The position numbers and the translations under genes are program-made. DNA of 64,000 nucleotides from Diphasiastrum complanatum (Eukaryota > Streptophyta > Lycopodiopsida > Lycopodiales > Lycopodiaceae): the NCBI GenBank assembly GCA_029204225.1, contig CM055106.1, positions 9,226,274 through 9,290,273 on the forward strand, read 5' to 3'. Positions 1-9,499 of the stretch are shown piece after piece. The notes under the pieces are model-generated. The model was given only the letters and a program-made list of their open reading frames with translations, was not told the origin of the DNA and did not search any database. Each line of letters begins with the position of its first letter. Within the stretch, counting starts at the first letter, position 1.

Positions 1-1568
1 TTCAACCGTAGGCTAAAAGCTGTATGTCGAGGCCAATTGTGATGTCAGAAGTTGAGAATAATGACCTGCTATTTTTTCTTACCAGGCCATCCACTGCTTT
101 TCCACCAAATTGAAAGCAAAATCGGCGTCGCCTTCTGAAATGCACTTTGTCACCAACTCTCAACTAAGTGCCCAATGGAATGGTGAAATCACTTTTGGCG
201 CACTCCGAACACTTTCTCCGCTGCAATCACTCTAATTTGCGGTATCGTACTTGCAGGTACAGTCCGGGTGCCCTTCGTTTGGAGGTTATAGCCTTTCGTT
301 TGAGTCAAATAGGCTTAAGGACTAGAAAATAAGGGCTTTTCTAGTTTTTGAACTGTTTCTTCAGCTTGAAGAAACTTCGACCTTCAAGAAAATTGGGACC
401 CAACTCCAATTTCAAAGTGAAGATTTTTAAAGAAGTTGAAGCTCACTTTGCCCTTCAATCCCCTTTATTTGAAGTTTAAAATGGTTCCAAAGCAATCCAA
501 TGGCTATCTTGGATCCAACGATTCACGTTGCTCCTCAGGCCCTTTAATCAGCACCGTCCATCGCGATGGAACTCAATGCTATGGCTCTTAATCCTTCTGG
601 GCATCGATGGACCTCCACACAACTGCTAGGCACCTTCCTGCACTAAATACCCACTCGGGTGAGGGCGCGTGACTGGCCCGCGATTTGTCTCCAGTACCTT
701 CTCTGCACGGTCGCTCCTTCCCAGCCTGTTTCTAGTCTAATCAAACTCCTTTTCTGATCGATTTGAGGATGACCTGAGGCCTGGAGCAAGGTTCCCTTCT
801 GATTCCAAGTCTATAGAGTGTTCAAACATGAAATTCCATGGAAAAACGGTGATTTTTGCTCAGCTTGAAAAAGTGGCTTTTTCTCACTTTTTACCGCAGA
901 TCTGCTACGTTATCTGTCTACAGGCAAATCTCTGACATAAAACTCAGAATCTCTCCATGGCTGGTAAACAATATGATTAGCTTCCTTGCTTTTTTTACGG
1001 CATCCAAAACGGAACACAAACAGTGAAATAATCACCAGTTATGTGTAGAAAACCGTAACCTCAAACCGGTTTGAATTTTCAACTGGCTACAAAATTGCCA
1101 ATTTTCCACCAACTTTTTTCTTGTCTGATGCTATGCATAGGCTAATAAGTCCTTTGCTGAGCTTGGCAAGCCTTTGTAAACTAGAAACTGTGCACCGGTG
1201 ATTTACTTCTTGTCTCCAACCTACCGTAAACCCCGAACTCTCAGAAGACTCTTCTCCCGAAGCTCTCTTCAACGACGACACTGTAATGTGTACACTCCCT
1301 GTACGACTCTGATATCAACTTAGAATTTGCTTCGAGCAAGAACATAGATCATGCTACACATTAACACAGACAGAAAACACTCTCCACAGCAAGCTCACAT
1401 AGCAATTGTATTTCTCAAAATGAAAACACACTGTACATATAGTTCTTCACTCAGGCAACCCATGCATGACCCAGGTTGCCGTTGACAGGACACGTGTCCC
1501 GTCCACTCGCCTCGTGGCGAGGCCCCCTGATCCTTATCCATGGATAGGATCCACAATATAGTAGCACA
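1..1568 (-). mobile_element. 5' end of an LTR retroelement: leader, primer site and LTR
   Basis: Read on the minus strand, bases 1305-1318 give TTGATATCAGAGTC, a 10/12 match to the plant initiator-Met primer-binding site. This places a 5' LTR to the right, about 1319-1568, whose minus-strand start reads TGTGCTAC. Its 3' part contains an AT-rich TATATGTACAG stretch and a run like that at 14.04-14.16 kb. Bases 1-1304 would be the untranslated leader. An open frame at 1087-1281 has no recognisable domain. The other LTR is outside the window, so no target duplication can be tested. LTR limits are inferred. Confidence 0.45.
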
Positions 1569-1656
1569 ATTATTCTACTTTAATTCTAACTGTTTTAGCA
1601 TTGCATTTGTGCTGACCTGAAGATTTCGTCATGTTGTTTGATAGTCGCTTTGTCAT

Positions 1657-1998
1657 TCAATCCAAATGCTTTGACGATAACCATGAACGTTGCATTTGAA
1701 TTGTGGAGATCCCTTTATTAGCATGATCAATTCCCAATATAGGAACCAAAACGTTTTGATTGAAAAAATGATATTCTGAATGGGCATTCATTTCCAAGAA
1801 TATCGAGTGAATGAGATGCCTGCAAAGAGTGATGGTATCTTTGATTGTTTGTCCCATTTCATAGCTAGGACAATTTCCAACTTGTACAATACAAGTTTCA
1901 TCACATTTCGTTGTGCACTCTATACTAAATGTGAAACATTCATATAGATCAGTTTTATCCTTGTCTATCAATCGCATTTCACAAGATGTTCCAGACAA
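1657..1998 (-). CDS. Unidentified open reading frame, 113 residues
   Basis: The frame has a Cys-rich first half (CTTKCDETCIVQVGNC) but no zinc-finger spacing that I recognise. It lies downstream of the gag-like piece on the same strand, between that piece and the LTR at 1.3-1.57 kb, so it is probably retroelement-derived or chance. I assign no function. Confidence 0.15.
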   Translation of the reverse strand: MSGTSCEMRLIDKDKTDLYECFTFSIECTTKCDETCIVQVGNCPSYEMGQTIKDTITLCRHLIHSIFLEMNAHSEYHFFNQNVLVPILGIDHANKGISTIQMQRSWLSSKHLD

Positions 1999-2688
1999 TT
2001 TTCTGGTTGAATGTGATGCAACGGTTCTTGTGATCTCAAGGAAGATGAGGTCCTTGAGAGATTTGCCTCATTGACAACTTCATTGCTTGAATTGGCCTTT
2101 ATATTGCTCAATTGAAAATCAATAGTGAAAACAAAAACATTGTCATCATAATCCTTTGCATCGTGTTCGTTGTCCTCAGCTGATTTTCAGTGTCCTTGCA
2201 TTGACATTGTGCTCACATTTGGAATTGTCTTGCTTGGTTTAAATTGGGAATTACATTTATGTTGTTGATCCTATGTACACTCCATAGCACTGCATAAATG
2301 TTGATCAGCCATTTCTTGTGAATTCAATGGAAAATAAAAAAATGTTGACAAAGTCGGCTGATCTATTTGCTGAACAAGCTTTTTCATTGTTGATAATTGT
2401 TCTTCTTCATCATGTTGCACTTCTAGTTCATTCACTGATGATGTTGATGAAGAATTATCTTTATCATCATTTTGTACTTCCAAAATGATAGGACAGTTTT
2501 TTCCAATTAAACCTTAGGCGCTTTGTCCTGATCCTTCATCTTTTGTAATTGTCCTATCATTTTGTTGATACTTAATATCCCACATATCTCCAAAGTGCAC
2601 TCTAGTGGTGTGAATATTCTGTCGCACCTTCACGTTGACCCTTGTGCAGTTCATATTCTATGGTGTGAGCATGTGATCTTATATCAGA

Positions 2689-2940
2689 TCATGACATTAT
2701 CCAAGTCTCTTGATATATATCCTTAGATAAACAAGCTCTTATCTCAGGCTTCAAGCCTAAAATAAAGTGCATTGCATTAAATTCCTCCACTGAATAACCA
2801 TATCTGTCCATTATCTGATTGAATTTATTGAAATGGCTCTCCACAGTGGACGTTTGTTGGGTAGAATGCCATACTTGGTCGTCTGTACATTCAAATTCTT
2901 CGATGCACTTTTGTACAAAAGTGAGCTTGCTTAAGACCAT
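2689..2940 (-). pseudogene. Gag-like fragment of an LTR retroelement
   Basis: This 83-residue frame carries a pattern typical of retrotransposon Gag: an FNKFNQIMDRYGY stretch followed by FILGLKPEIRACLSK. Gag helices of Ty3/gypsy elements commonly contain a 'GLKPEIR' signature. The frame is short compared with a full Gag of 250-400 residues, and no zinc knuckle follows it. Neighbouring minus-strand frames at 2958-3088 (43 residues, very acidic), 2271-2483 and 1657-1998 lie in the same direction and could be pieces of one eroded element, but show no domain I recognise. The Gag call rests on motif resemblance only. Confidence 0.45.
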
Positions 2941-4016
2941 ATAAAGCCTTATGCAATTTACATACCATATGTTCCTTGATTGGATTCACCATTGATGTGC
3001 TCATAATACTGATCTTCAAAATCATAGTTAGATTGATCTTCATATTCAGAGTCATTGTCATCTATGTACTCAAGATTGGAATCCACATCCATCTTGACAA
3101 TTGAAGGACTTGTAGGTTATGGTATACTGAGCTGAAGTTTATGTGCAATGCACTTCGATAAATAGCTTAAATGCTCTTTTCTCCACTCATTTAAAACTCA
3201 GAGTTCTATGATGAGTGAAACTGAGAGGCAAAAACTTGTAGGTCGTATAAAACTGAGCACTTTTTCTCTTTACAATATTCAATTCCGAGCTCCGACGAAG
3301 ACGATATGAAGATTTGAAAATAAGCAAATAAAATAAAAGAAAATTTGACTGAGGGTAAAAAGGGGTTTTGAAATTTTTCTGGGAAAGTATTAATTACAAA
3401 ATTTTAATAGCTTAGCAGTGTCAGGCTCATCGTTTTGATCACTTTTAGTTTTTACTTCACTGAAATCTGAGCTCACACTAGGAAGTTACAGCAATTCAAA
3501 GAAAGAGAAGATAAATGAGTTGCATTCAACTTAGAAAATGGGATATTTAAAATTTTTTACAAATTAGATTCTAAAAAACATTCATCGTTGGACACTGAAT
3601 GTATATGATGATAAGTGTGGACCAATAAAAAATGTGGTGCTTGTGAAATTGTCTTTTGGGAGGTTTAATTTTTTTGCGAGTATGCTTTTTGTAGTCAATG
3701 CATTTTTGGTGATAGAGACATTATTTTAAAATCTTTTATCTTCCTTTTATGTTTTTGACTTTGTATATAAGATGCCCCATGGAAAAGAAAGGTTCTATTC
3801 TACACCCCCCTCCTAGTGCACCAGGACGAGGTTTTGGGATATATCGTTTTGGAACGCGGGAATGTAACTATTTTTTTTTTTGCAAAAAACTAGCAGAATC
3901 TGGATGCGCATTCTATGGTTCTATGCTCGTAAAAGAATATAAAGAACCCCTGAAAGAATTTATTGGGTGCTCGTGGAAGAATTCAAGGAACAGTGAGAAT
4001 TGTAACAAATTTCTTT

Positions 4017-4400
4017 TTCTTTGCGTATCTCGATCGAGCCTAGACATAGGGAAGAGAGAGAAAGATCTAGACCGAGTAGAGAGAGAGGCCTCGACCGAGT
4101 CAGGGAGAGCGCTTCTTGGTTTCCAAGGGAAGGCTCGAACCTGACCACAGACCAAAGAAACTTTGGATGTGAAGCTAACCAACTAACCCAACCAGGTTGG
4201 TGAGTTATGGAGAGGGAAGAGAGAGAGAGAGAGAGAAAGGTCTCGACCGGGTGAGAGGAGCGAGTCGTAGAGAGAGAAAAATCTTAACCGAGTGAATGGA
4301 TGAATCTCGACAGACGAGTGCAATGGAAGAGAGAGAAATAGAGAGTTGGACCGAGTGTTAGGGAGAGAGGGAGGGTGACTGAGTAGGGGGTGTAGTCAAA
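4017..4400. repeat. GA-rich zone with repeated GACCGAGT-type motif
   Basis: Purine-rich sequence made of short (GA)n runs separated by ACCGAGT or TCGACCGAG. An equivalent zone with the motif AGCCGACG/ACCGACG lies at 11717-11945 in element B. The open frames in it are low-complexity Arg/Glu/Ser translations and are not called as genes. Confidence 0.6.
4098..4202 (-). repeat. SINE-like tRNA-derived remnant, copy 1
   Basis: On the minus strand this stretch contains GGTTCGAGCC, close to the pol III B box, next to a segment with TTTCTTTGG. It shares most of its length with the better-delimited copy at 51067-51147. It is embedded in the GA-rich zone of element A. No target duplication is visible here. 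Confidence 0.45.
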
Positions 4401-4422
4401 GAAGAAGAAGAAGAGAGTCGCG

Positions 4423-4800
4423 ATGGAATTGGAATTGTCAGTATACATTCAGCGGAATTGCAGGATGGAAGGAAAGGAAGAAAGGAAGACGAGATTGCTT
4501 GTATCTCAGATCAAAGCCATAGGTGATAGTCAGCTTTTGAAACAGTGCTGCCGGCGAGGGCATACTACGATTGTTGTACATATTCTGACGCTTTTGAAGA
4601 ATTTGCTTTGTTGAAAACCGCGTTGCTGAAGTATATAATTCAAAGAAGCCGCTGCTGTTACTTCTGAATTCCGAAGTGCTGTTGATGCCGCTAGTGAGCG
4701 AAACAGGGAGCTTTCATTTCTTCGCTTGATTCTTCTTGAGGTGGTCTTGCCTAACAGCCATCAGCTGGTTCACAAGTGGTATTCGGATCTGGGAGTCTGA
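4423..4800 (+). pseudogene. Captured gene-like fragment of unknown identity
   Basis: A frame starts at 4423 and is continued, after shifts, by two further readable stretches. One contains DAFEEFALLKTALLKY (about 4586-4633). The other contains RNRELSFLRLILLEVV and ends in HKWYSDLGV before a stop near 4800. Codon use and amino-acid makeup look like an ordinary cellular protein rather than a retroelement. The two stretches sit in different frames, so the locus is broken or contains an unseen intron. It lies immediately upstream of the succinyl-CoA ligase fragment on the same strand, inside element A. I do not recognise the protein. Confidence 0.35.
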
Positions 4801-4972
4801 AATGGAGCGTCGTTCATAGGCAGTGCATCAAAAGTTTATGGTGGTGCTTATGGTCTTGGTCGAACTGAATCAATCGAGCGAGTCGCAAGTCGGGTAGCCA
4901 GCCGCGCTGCTAGGTCCTCTCTATTATCACAATCCTGACACGGTTTACTCTGCTCTGTGCCACCCAGCACTG

Positions 4973-5185
4973 CACCAGCAGCTGCGTCGTCTTAACATCC
5001 ACGAATACCAAGGAGCTAATCTCATGAGCAAGTTCGCAGTGAATGTCCCCAATGGTGCAGTGGTCTTATCTCCAAAGGAGGTTGGAAAGGTTCTTTGGAA
5101 ATTAGGTTATAGAAAAGACATTCTCATCAAACCAAAGCCCGTCACACTTCCCTTCGAAAGACCTCTGGTGGATCTTAGAGAATAA
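4973..5185 (+). pseudogene. Fragment of mitochondrial succinyl-CoA ligase beta subunit gene
   Basis: The translated frame contains LRRLNIHEYQGANLMSKF followed by AVNVPNGAVV. This is the conserved N-terminus of the mature succinate-CoA ligase (ADP-forming) beta subunit, a TCA-cycle enzyme of the mitochondrial matrix whose N-terminal half is an ATP-grasp domain. Just upstream (about 4875-4935), in another frame, is an Arg/Ser-rich stretch (RVASRVASRAARSSLLSQS) that looks like a mitochondrial presequence. After VVLSPKEVGK the similarity I know stops, and the frame ends at 5185 after about 70 codons, whereas the enzyme has about 400 residues. ATP-grasp catalytic regions are absent. It is a captured 5' gene piece inside an LTR element and not a functional gene. 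Confidence 0.7.
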
Positions 5186-5246
5186 GATTGAAATGGATTT
5201 TCAAGAATTGGAACTAAAATATGATCAGTTGCGCCTGGATGTATTT

Positions 5247-5429
5247 TCCCAATTAACGGCCATTGTTACAACAGACTTTCGAGGTAGTTAATTGGGAGAG
5301 AATATCTATACTCCCAATTACCGACCTGCATTGTTACAACAGACTTTCGAGGTAGCCGGGAGAGAATATCTATACTCCCAATTAACGATCATTGTTACAA
5401 CAGACTTTCAAGGTAGCCGGGAGTGAAGA
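5247..5429. repeat. Tandem repeat, about 64-65 bp unit, 2.8 copies
   Basis: Units begin with TCCCAATTA at 5247, 5312 and 5376 and share the core ATTGTTACAACAGACTTTC. The first unit differs by a short GTTAATT insertion. The array directly follows the captured gene fragment in element A. Confidence 0.8.
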
Positions 5430-5811
5430 CGCCGAATGTGGAGTATATGAACTGACCGAGCCGAGGAGTGGAAAGTGGACCGAGCTTCAGGAGGCGCAAA
5501 GTGGACCGAGCGCAGAAGAGAGCCGAGGAGTGATTGAATGAGTACCTGACCGAGCTTTAGGGAGGTGCCGGGTGCGTGGGAACATTTAGGTTTAGGGTTT
5601 GTTTTTTTAGCATATATAGTTAAGGTTAGGGCCTCATTACTAAGGTAGGGTTAGCTTTATTTGTTTTTTTTATAAGCTTCAAAATGAAGAATGTGAAAAA
5701 AAACTACAAAGTAAACTAAACTTCAGAACTAAAAATTTGAAGTGCTTCTCTCACTTGAAAAAATCCAACAATTTTTTTCAAAATTTTGGCAATTTTGACC
5801 CATCTCCACTA

Positions 5812-6290
5812 ATTTGACCATAACTTCCTCAATATTGATCCAAATCACAAAACTTCAGTATCTCTAAAAAGCCAACAACAAGATCTATCAGCCTATGGAT
5901 CAGATCATTGATTGAATGTGATTTGATAGATCAAATTTATAACAGAACAGGTCTGAAAATTAAAAAAAAAAAACTAACAAAACTAGAGCTACAAATCAAG
6001 ATTTGTCATAACTTTTTGGATATTTATTCAAATGAGCTACCATATGGATCAGATCTAAGCTAAGACAATGCTCTAAAATCTTATGTTCAAAAATTTGAAA
6101 TAAGATCTCAAAGAGAATCTAAAAAATTCAAATAAAGTGAAAGCATATTTTTAATCACCTATTTTGATAGCTTTTGGAAAAAGTGCAATAACTTTTGCAT
6201 CCCTTATCCAAATGACTTGAAAATTGGTGCAAATGAAAGCTAACACAAAGCTCTATAGATGTGTTGAATCAAATCAGAAATGAAAAACAA
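5812..6290. repeat. Degenerate ~185-bp repeats in the element A leader
   Basis: Three related blocks start around 5816, 6003 and 6185. Each has a 'CATAACTT...' or 'CAATAACTT...' core followed by a 'CCAAAT' motif, and the later ones also share 'AAGCTAA(G/C)ACAA'. The same trio is found at about 12845, 13034 and 13216 in element B. Confidence 0.55.
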
Positions 6291-6442
6291 AATTGAATGT
6301 CGAAAATTGGTCTGAGCAGACTTGAAAAATTCAAAGTTAGAAATTAGAAAAAAGATAGCTAAAAAAACAAGAAACTTATCAAATCAATGAAATTCACATA
6401 GAATCATCATGAATTTAGGATCTATGCTCTGATACCAAGAAA

Positions 6443-6585
6443 TGTCATTTGCCAAATCCAAACTAATAGCAATAACAATGAAGTAAAGCTAAAAGCAAGA
6501 AGATAACAAGACAATTGTGATATTATATCAATAGAAAACTAGAAACAATGAGATCACAATGGAATCACATCAGTAATGGAAAGAA
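6443..6585 (-). repeat. Partial 5' LTR of element A
   Basis: Begins TGTCATTTGCC and is alignable with the element B LTR at 13464 up to about 6585. The sequence to the right is unrelated and contains a GC-rich hairpin and AT-rich DNA. Confidence 0.55.
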
Positions 6586-7133
6586 TTGCCTCACAACGCG
6601 GAAGGCCCCCCCGCCCGTGGGCCTTCCCCTTCGTAAATGCCAACAGATTTTTTTTAATTTTTTTAAATTTTTTTTTAGAAAGTTGATTTTCAAAAATAGC
6701 AAATTTTGATTTCATCTGACTTTTTAAAAATAGCAAATGTTATAAAAATATAATGTGTTTCTTAGACTTTCTAAAAATAACAAAAGTACCTCACAAATCT
6801 GTAAGGTATTTATTGTTCATACTTTTCAAAAGTACAAAATTATGCCATTTAAGGCAACTTTCAAATACACTTGAAAAAAATCTGTAGGTATTTACGTACT
6901 AGTAGTACATTGCAAGGATCAGCTTTCCCTTAGGAATCCATTTGGAAGATTAGTCTAGGTGATAGGAGTAACTATCAGTGACTTAAGTATGAAAATCTGG
7001 TGCTAAATTATAGAACAAGAAGGCAACCACTCTATCGGCTAGTAGAGTCTTGTTTATGTGAAAGCTTATCAGGCTATAGAAATAGCTCCGAAATGAAACC
7101 GCTTAAAGAATCAGATAGGTTCTAATATCTTTG
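6586..7133. other. AT-rich non-coding stretch
   Basis: Mostly T- and A-rich sequence with short repeated 'AAAAATAGCAAA' motifs. A 9-bp-arm GC hairpin lies at 6600-6627 (arms GGAAGGCCC and GGGCCTTCC). I see no gene; it precedes the primer site of the next LTR. Confidence 0.5.
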
Positions 7134-7760
7134 GCTCTGATACCATGTCGGAGAAAATGAGAGAATCGGTTTGTTCAATTCTCTCGGTGCGTGCACTACT
7201 GGTGACTTATTAGGCGAACACAAAAACATAATAAGTTTAGAGCCTGTAATGCGCAGTGGTAGCAAAAGCGATGAGCAGACAACCAGACAAATCAATCAAA
7301 TGGCCAGACAAAACATAGAAAAGCATTGCAGTATTGACACGAACACGCAGAACCAAACATAGCTCTAATCAGATTAAGTATAATAAAATATACAAGTCAA
7401 TAATGTAGGTGAGCACAAAAATAGACGTAACCGCGTGCTTCACAAGGCTAATCACAGTCTGTAAAAAAGGTTATGAACCTATTACTGACAATCTATCTGA
7501 AAGAAAGAATCGATGTGTGAAAGCATCTACAATGTCTGTCTCTCTGTTACAAGACTTTGTCGCAACTTTCGTCTTTTTCATCTTTTTCGCCTATTCAAGT
7601 TTACTTGTATTTATGCAGACTGTCGCATTGTCGACTTTTTCGCCTGTTCAAGTTTACTTGTATATATGTAGACTGTGCGACAACATGAGTAAAACTGCAG
7701 TAACATGAATGGACGCAGATTAACATGGGATTTAGGAGAATAGAGGAGATAAATCCAACA
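7134..7760 (-). mobile_element. LTR with adjacent primer-binding site
   Basis: Plus-strand GCTCTGATACCA at 7134-7145 is an exact complement of the plant initiator-Met primer site. It is directly followed by TGTCGGAG at 7146. The LTR runs to CCAACA at 7760, giving TG...CA ends over 615 bp. The internal region that should extend left is gone after at most 0.5 kb, so this is the 5' LTR of a truncated minus-strand element. Its right end resembles a short segment at 25265-25335. Confidence 0.7.
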
Positions 7761-8215
7761 TGTCTTCCATCAATGATAGCAAACTCTTTCATGGAGTTTT
7801 TATGCTCTATGGATAATGTGATGTTGGAAGCATCATATTGCTTTCCATATGACATTGATGTTATGCACCTATTGGGATTTCTCCTCAACCCCATTGATGT
7901 GAATGGGTTGTCGTAACACCATATTTCTGGATTCATTGTGATTGAGGGAATGTCTATTTGACTCTAAAGCTTTAGCCAAACTCTTGAGATCAATCTAGAG
8001 TTGAGGATAGCTATGTAGTAAAATACCCAAGGGCATGTGGACATGAGACTAGAGTAGGATATATAGTGTTATTCTTTTCTTGTATGTTCGCCCAATTAAC
8101 TTGCTCTCTTGGAATGACCTTTTTTGCAATTTTGGTTCTTCTAGTATCCTACTTTTGTTTTAAGGGTCAAAAGACTCAATGCGGTATATCTTGACAACAA
8201 CAAAAGCCTAGCCTT
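7761..8215 (+). repeat. Inverted-repeat partner of 25655-26108
   Basis: This segment matches the reverse complement of 25655-26108 over nearly its full length with scattered substitutions and small indels. Shared blocks include ATGGAGTTTTTATGCTC-like and GGGATTTCTCCTCAACCCC sequences. A 111-residue minus-strand frame crosses it but has no domain I recognise. It probably belongs to a dispersed repeat family. Confidence 0.65.
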
Positions 8216-8442
8216 GATGCCACACGGTATTGATCCAGCAATACATCAAGGATGTTGACCTTGAAAACTTTAAATAATCAAAGTCATAGGTTTGTGAATG
8301 AATCATTTTTTTAATACTTGGCATGCTCCTCTTCTACCAAATTTTTCCATTCCTCTACTTTTTTTCTCGATTGTATGGCATGTATATTTTCCCATATATA
8401 ATGAGTAGATCTGTTACTAAAGCCTAGAAAGGTTTCTAGGGA

Positions 8443-8790
8443 CACTACAACATTCTGGAGGATTTCCGACCCTATTATCGAGGTTTTTATGAAGAATTTA
8501 AAAAAAAAAAGACCGAAACCCTCGGTATACACCCTGAAGTATACCTCGGAACGAGATCCTCGATAATTGTCTCAGTAATTGAGGCTTTTTCACCTCGTTT
8601 TTGCGTTGTTTATAGAACGGGTATACCGAGGGGTATACCGAGGGCCCTCAGTATATCCCTCCCAAACAAGCTATTGGCGACATTGCGTTTTCCGAAGATT
8701 ATACCGAAGGCCCTCCGCTGGTATATCTCTATCAAAAGTTTACCCTAAACCGAGGGTTATTCCGAGGGTAGAAAATCAGAATTTTTTTTT
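8443..8790. mobile_element. CACTA-type terminus with subterminal repeats
   Basis: Bases 8443-8451 read CACTACAAC, the start expected of a CACTA (En/Spm) terminal inverted repeat. Bases 8520-8778 hold a cluster of short direct and inverted copies of TATACCGAGG, such as GGTATACCGAGGGGTATACC at 8629, which resembles CACTA subterminal transposase-binding arrays. The transposase-like exon remnant just to the right points towards this end, as in En/Spm elements. No opposite terminus was found. Confidence 0.5.
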
Positions 8791-8850
8791 TTAGGGTAGA
8801 ATGGAGCCAGTTTTTAGACTCCATTCTATCTAAAAATGGACTCCATCCAA
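8791..8850. repeat. Short inverted repeat AGAATGGAG / CTCCATTCT
   Basis: Two 9-base arms separated by 12 bases form a perfect hairpin core. Related copies of the surrounding TTTTAGGATAGAATGGAG motif occur near 9445 (reverse) and 42790 (forward), so it may be a mobile-element end. Confidence 0.5.
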
Positions 8851-9034
8851 CCCCAGGAGTCTTTTACACCACTTCTTATGAAGTAGGTAAGCAAAATCAT
8901 TTGTTCATTATTGTCAATAAAAAAATTTGCAAAATTTATTTGAGTTACATTTTAGGCACTTAAACATTGATAAAGGAAACTTAAATTCAGACATAAATGT
9001 TCCAAGTACAGAGATATGTTACAAATTGAATTAT

Positions 9035-9440
9035 TGAAATAGACCTAATTATAATTAGATCCAGCTGAGTCATCCTCGTCCTGGCTATTGACATTGCAAT
9101 CGGACTCGTGTGACTGCTATGCATGGGATTGAGACTGTGATACTTGCATCCATGAATATAATATAGTTATCTGAGAAATGTGATGAGAGTGAAAGCTAGA
9201 TCATATGAATGTAGTGAAGTTAAAGTATATCTTGAAGCCATATATACCTCAGATCTAGAATATCCATCTAAATCAAGACACAAGGAAGACTTAAAGTTTG
9301 TGAAGAAAGGATTCCCCGAAAATTCAGATCGTGTCAAACAACAGTCGGAGGCCGCTAAGAAGCTACAGGAGACTTTAGGGACCTTCTTACCTTGGAAGTG
9401 GTGGCCAAGGTTCTCCAATTGACATCGGTATAACCCTATC
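9035..9440 (-). pseudogene. Transposase-like exon remnants (CACTA-type, tentative)
   Basis: On the minus strand a segment ending in a TCTGAG exon boundary is followed by GTATATATGG (donor-like). After about 100 bases comes a Ser/Gln/His-rich then Asp-rich exon (about 9150-9040). The same layout is better preserved at 42360-42690 on the plus strand. The flank 9250-9440 matches 42820-43040 in inverse orientation. The CACTA terminus at 8443 lies downstream of this 3' end. Assignment to a plant En/Spm transposase is inferred from context. Confidence 0.35.
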
Positions 9441-9499
9441 AAATGGTTCCATTCTATCCTAAAACTGGACTACATGCAATTGAAGAGCCATGTAGAGGA

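Larger units (their letters stand above)
3180..6585 (-). mobile_element. Non-autonomous LTR element A (LARD/TRIM-like) with gene cargo
   Basis: The right part carries an exact 12-base primer-binding site on the minus strand (plus-strand GCTCTGATACCA, 6426-6437). Five bases later an LTR-like segment begins with TGTCAT at 6443. The roughly 850 bases left of the primer site (5.6-6.43 kb) match 12.65-13.45 kb of element B almost line by line, as do the left flank (3.18-3.55 kb versus 11.3-11.52 kb) and a GA-rich zone (4.02-4.4 kb versus 11.72-11.94 kb). No gag or pol can be found. Between the shared parts lies plus-strand cargo unlike that of element B. The LTR diverges from its relative near 6585, so the right end is truncated or replaced. 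The left end is uncertain. Confidence 0.55.

Noticed and set aside
3749-4144. 131-codon plus-strand open frame
   Set aside because: It crosses T-rich DNA, the GA zone and the SINE remnant. Its composition is low-complexity Arg/Glu/Ser and no domain is seen.
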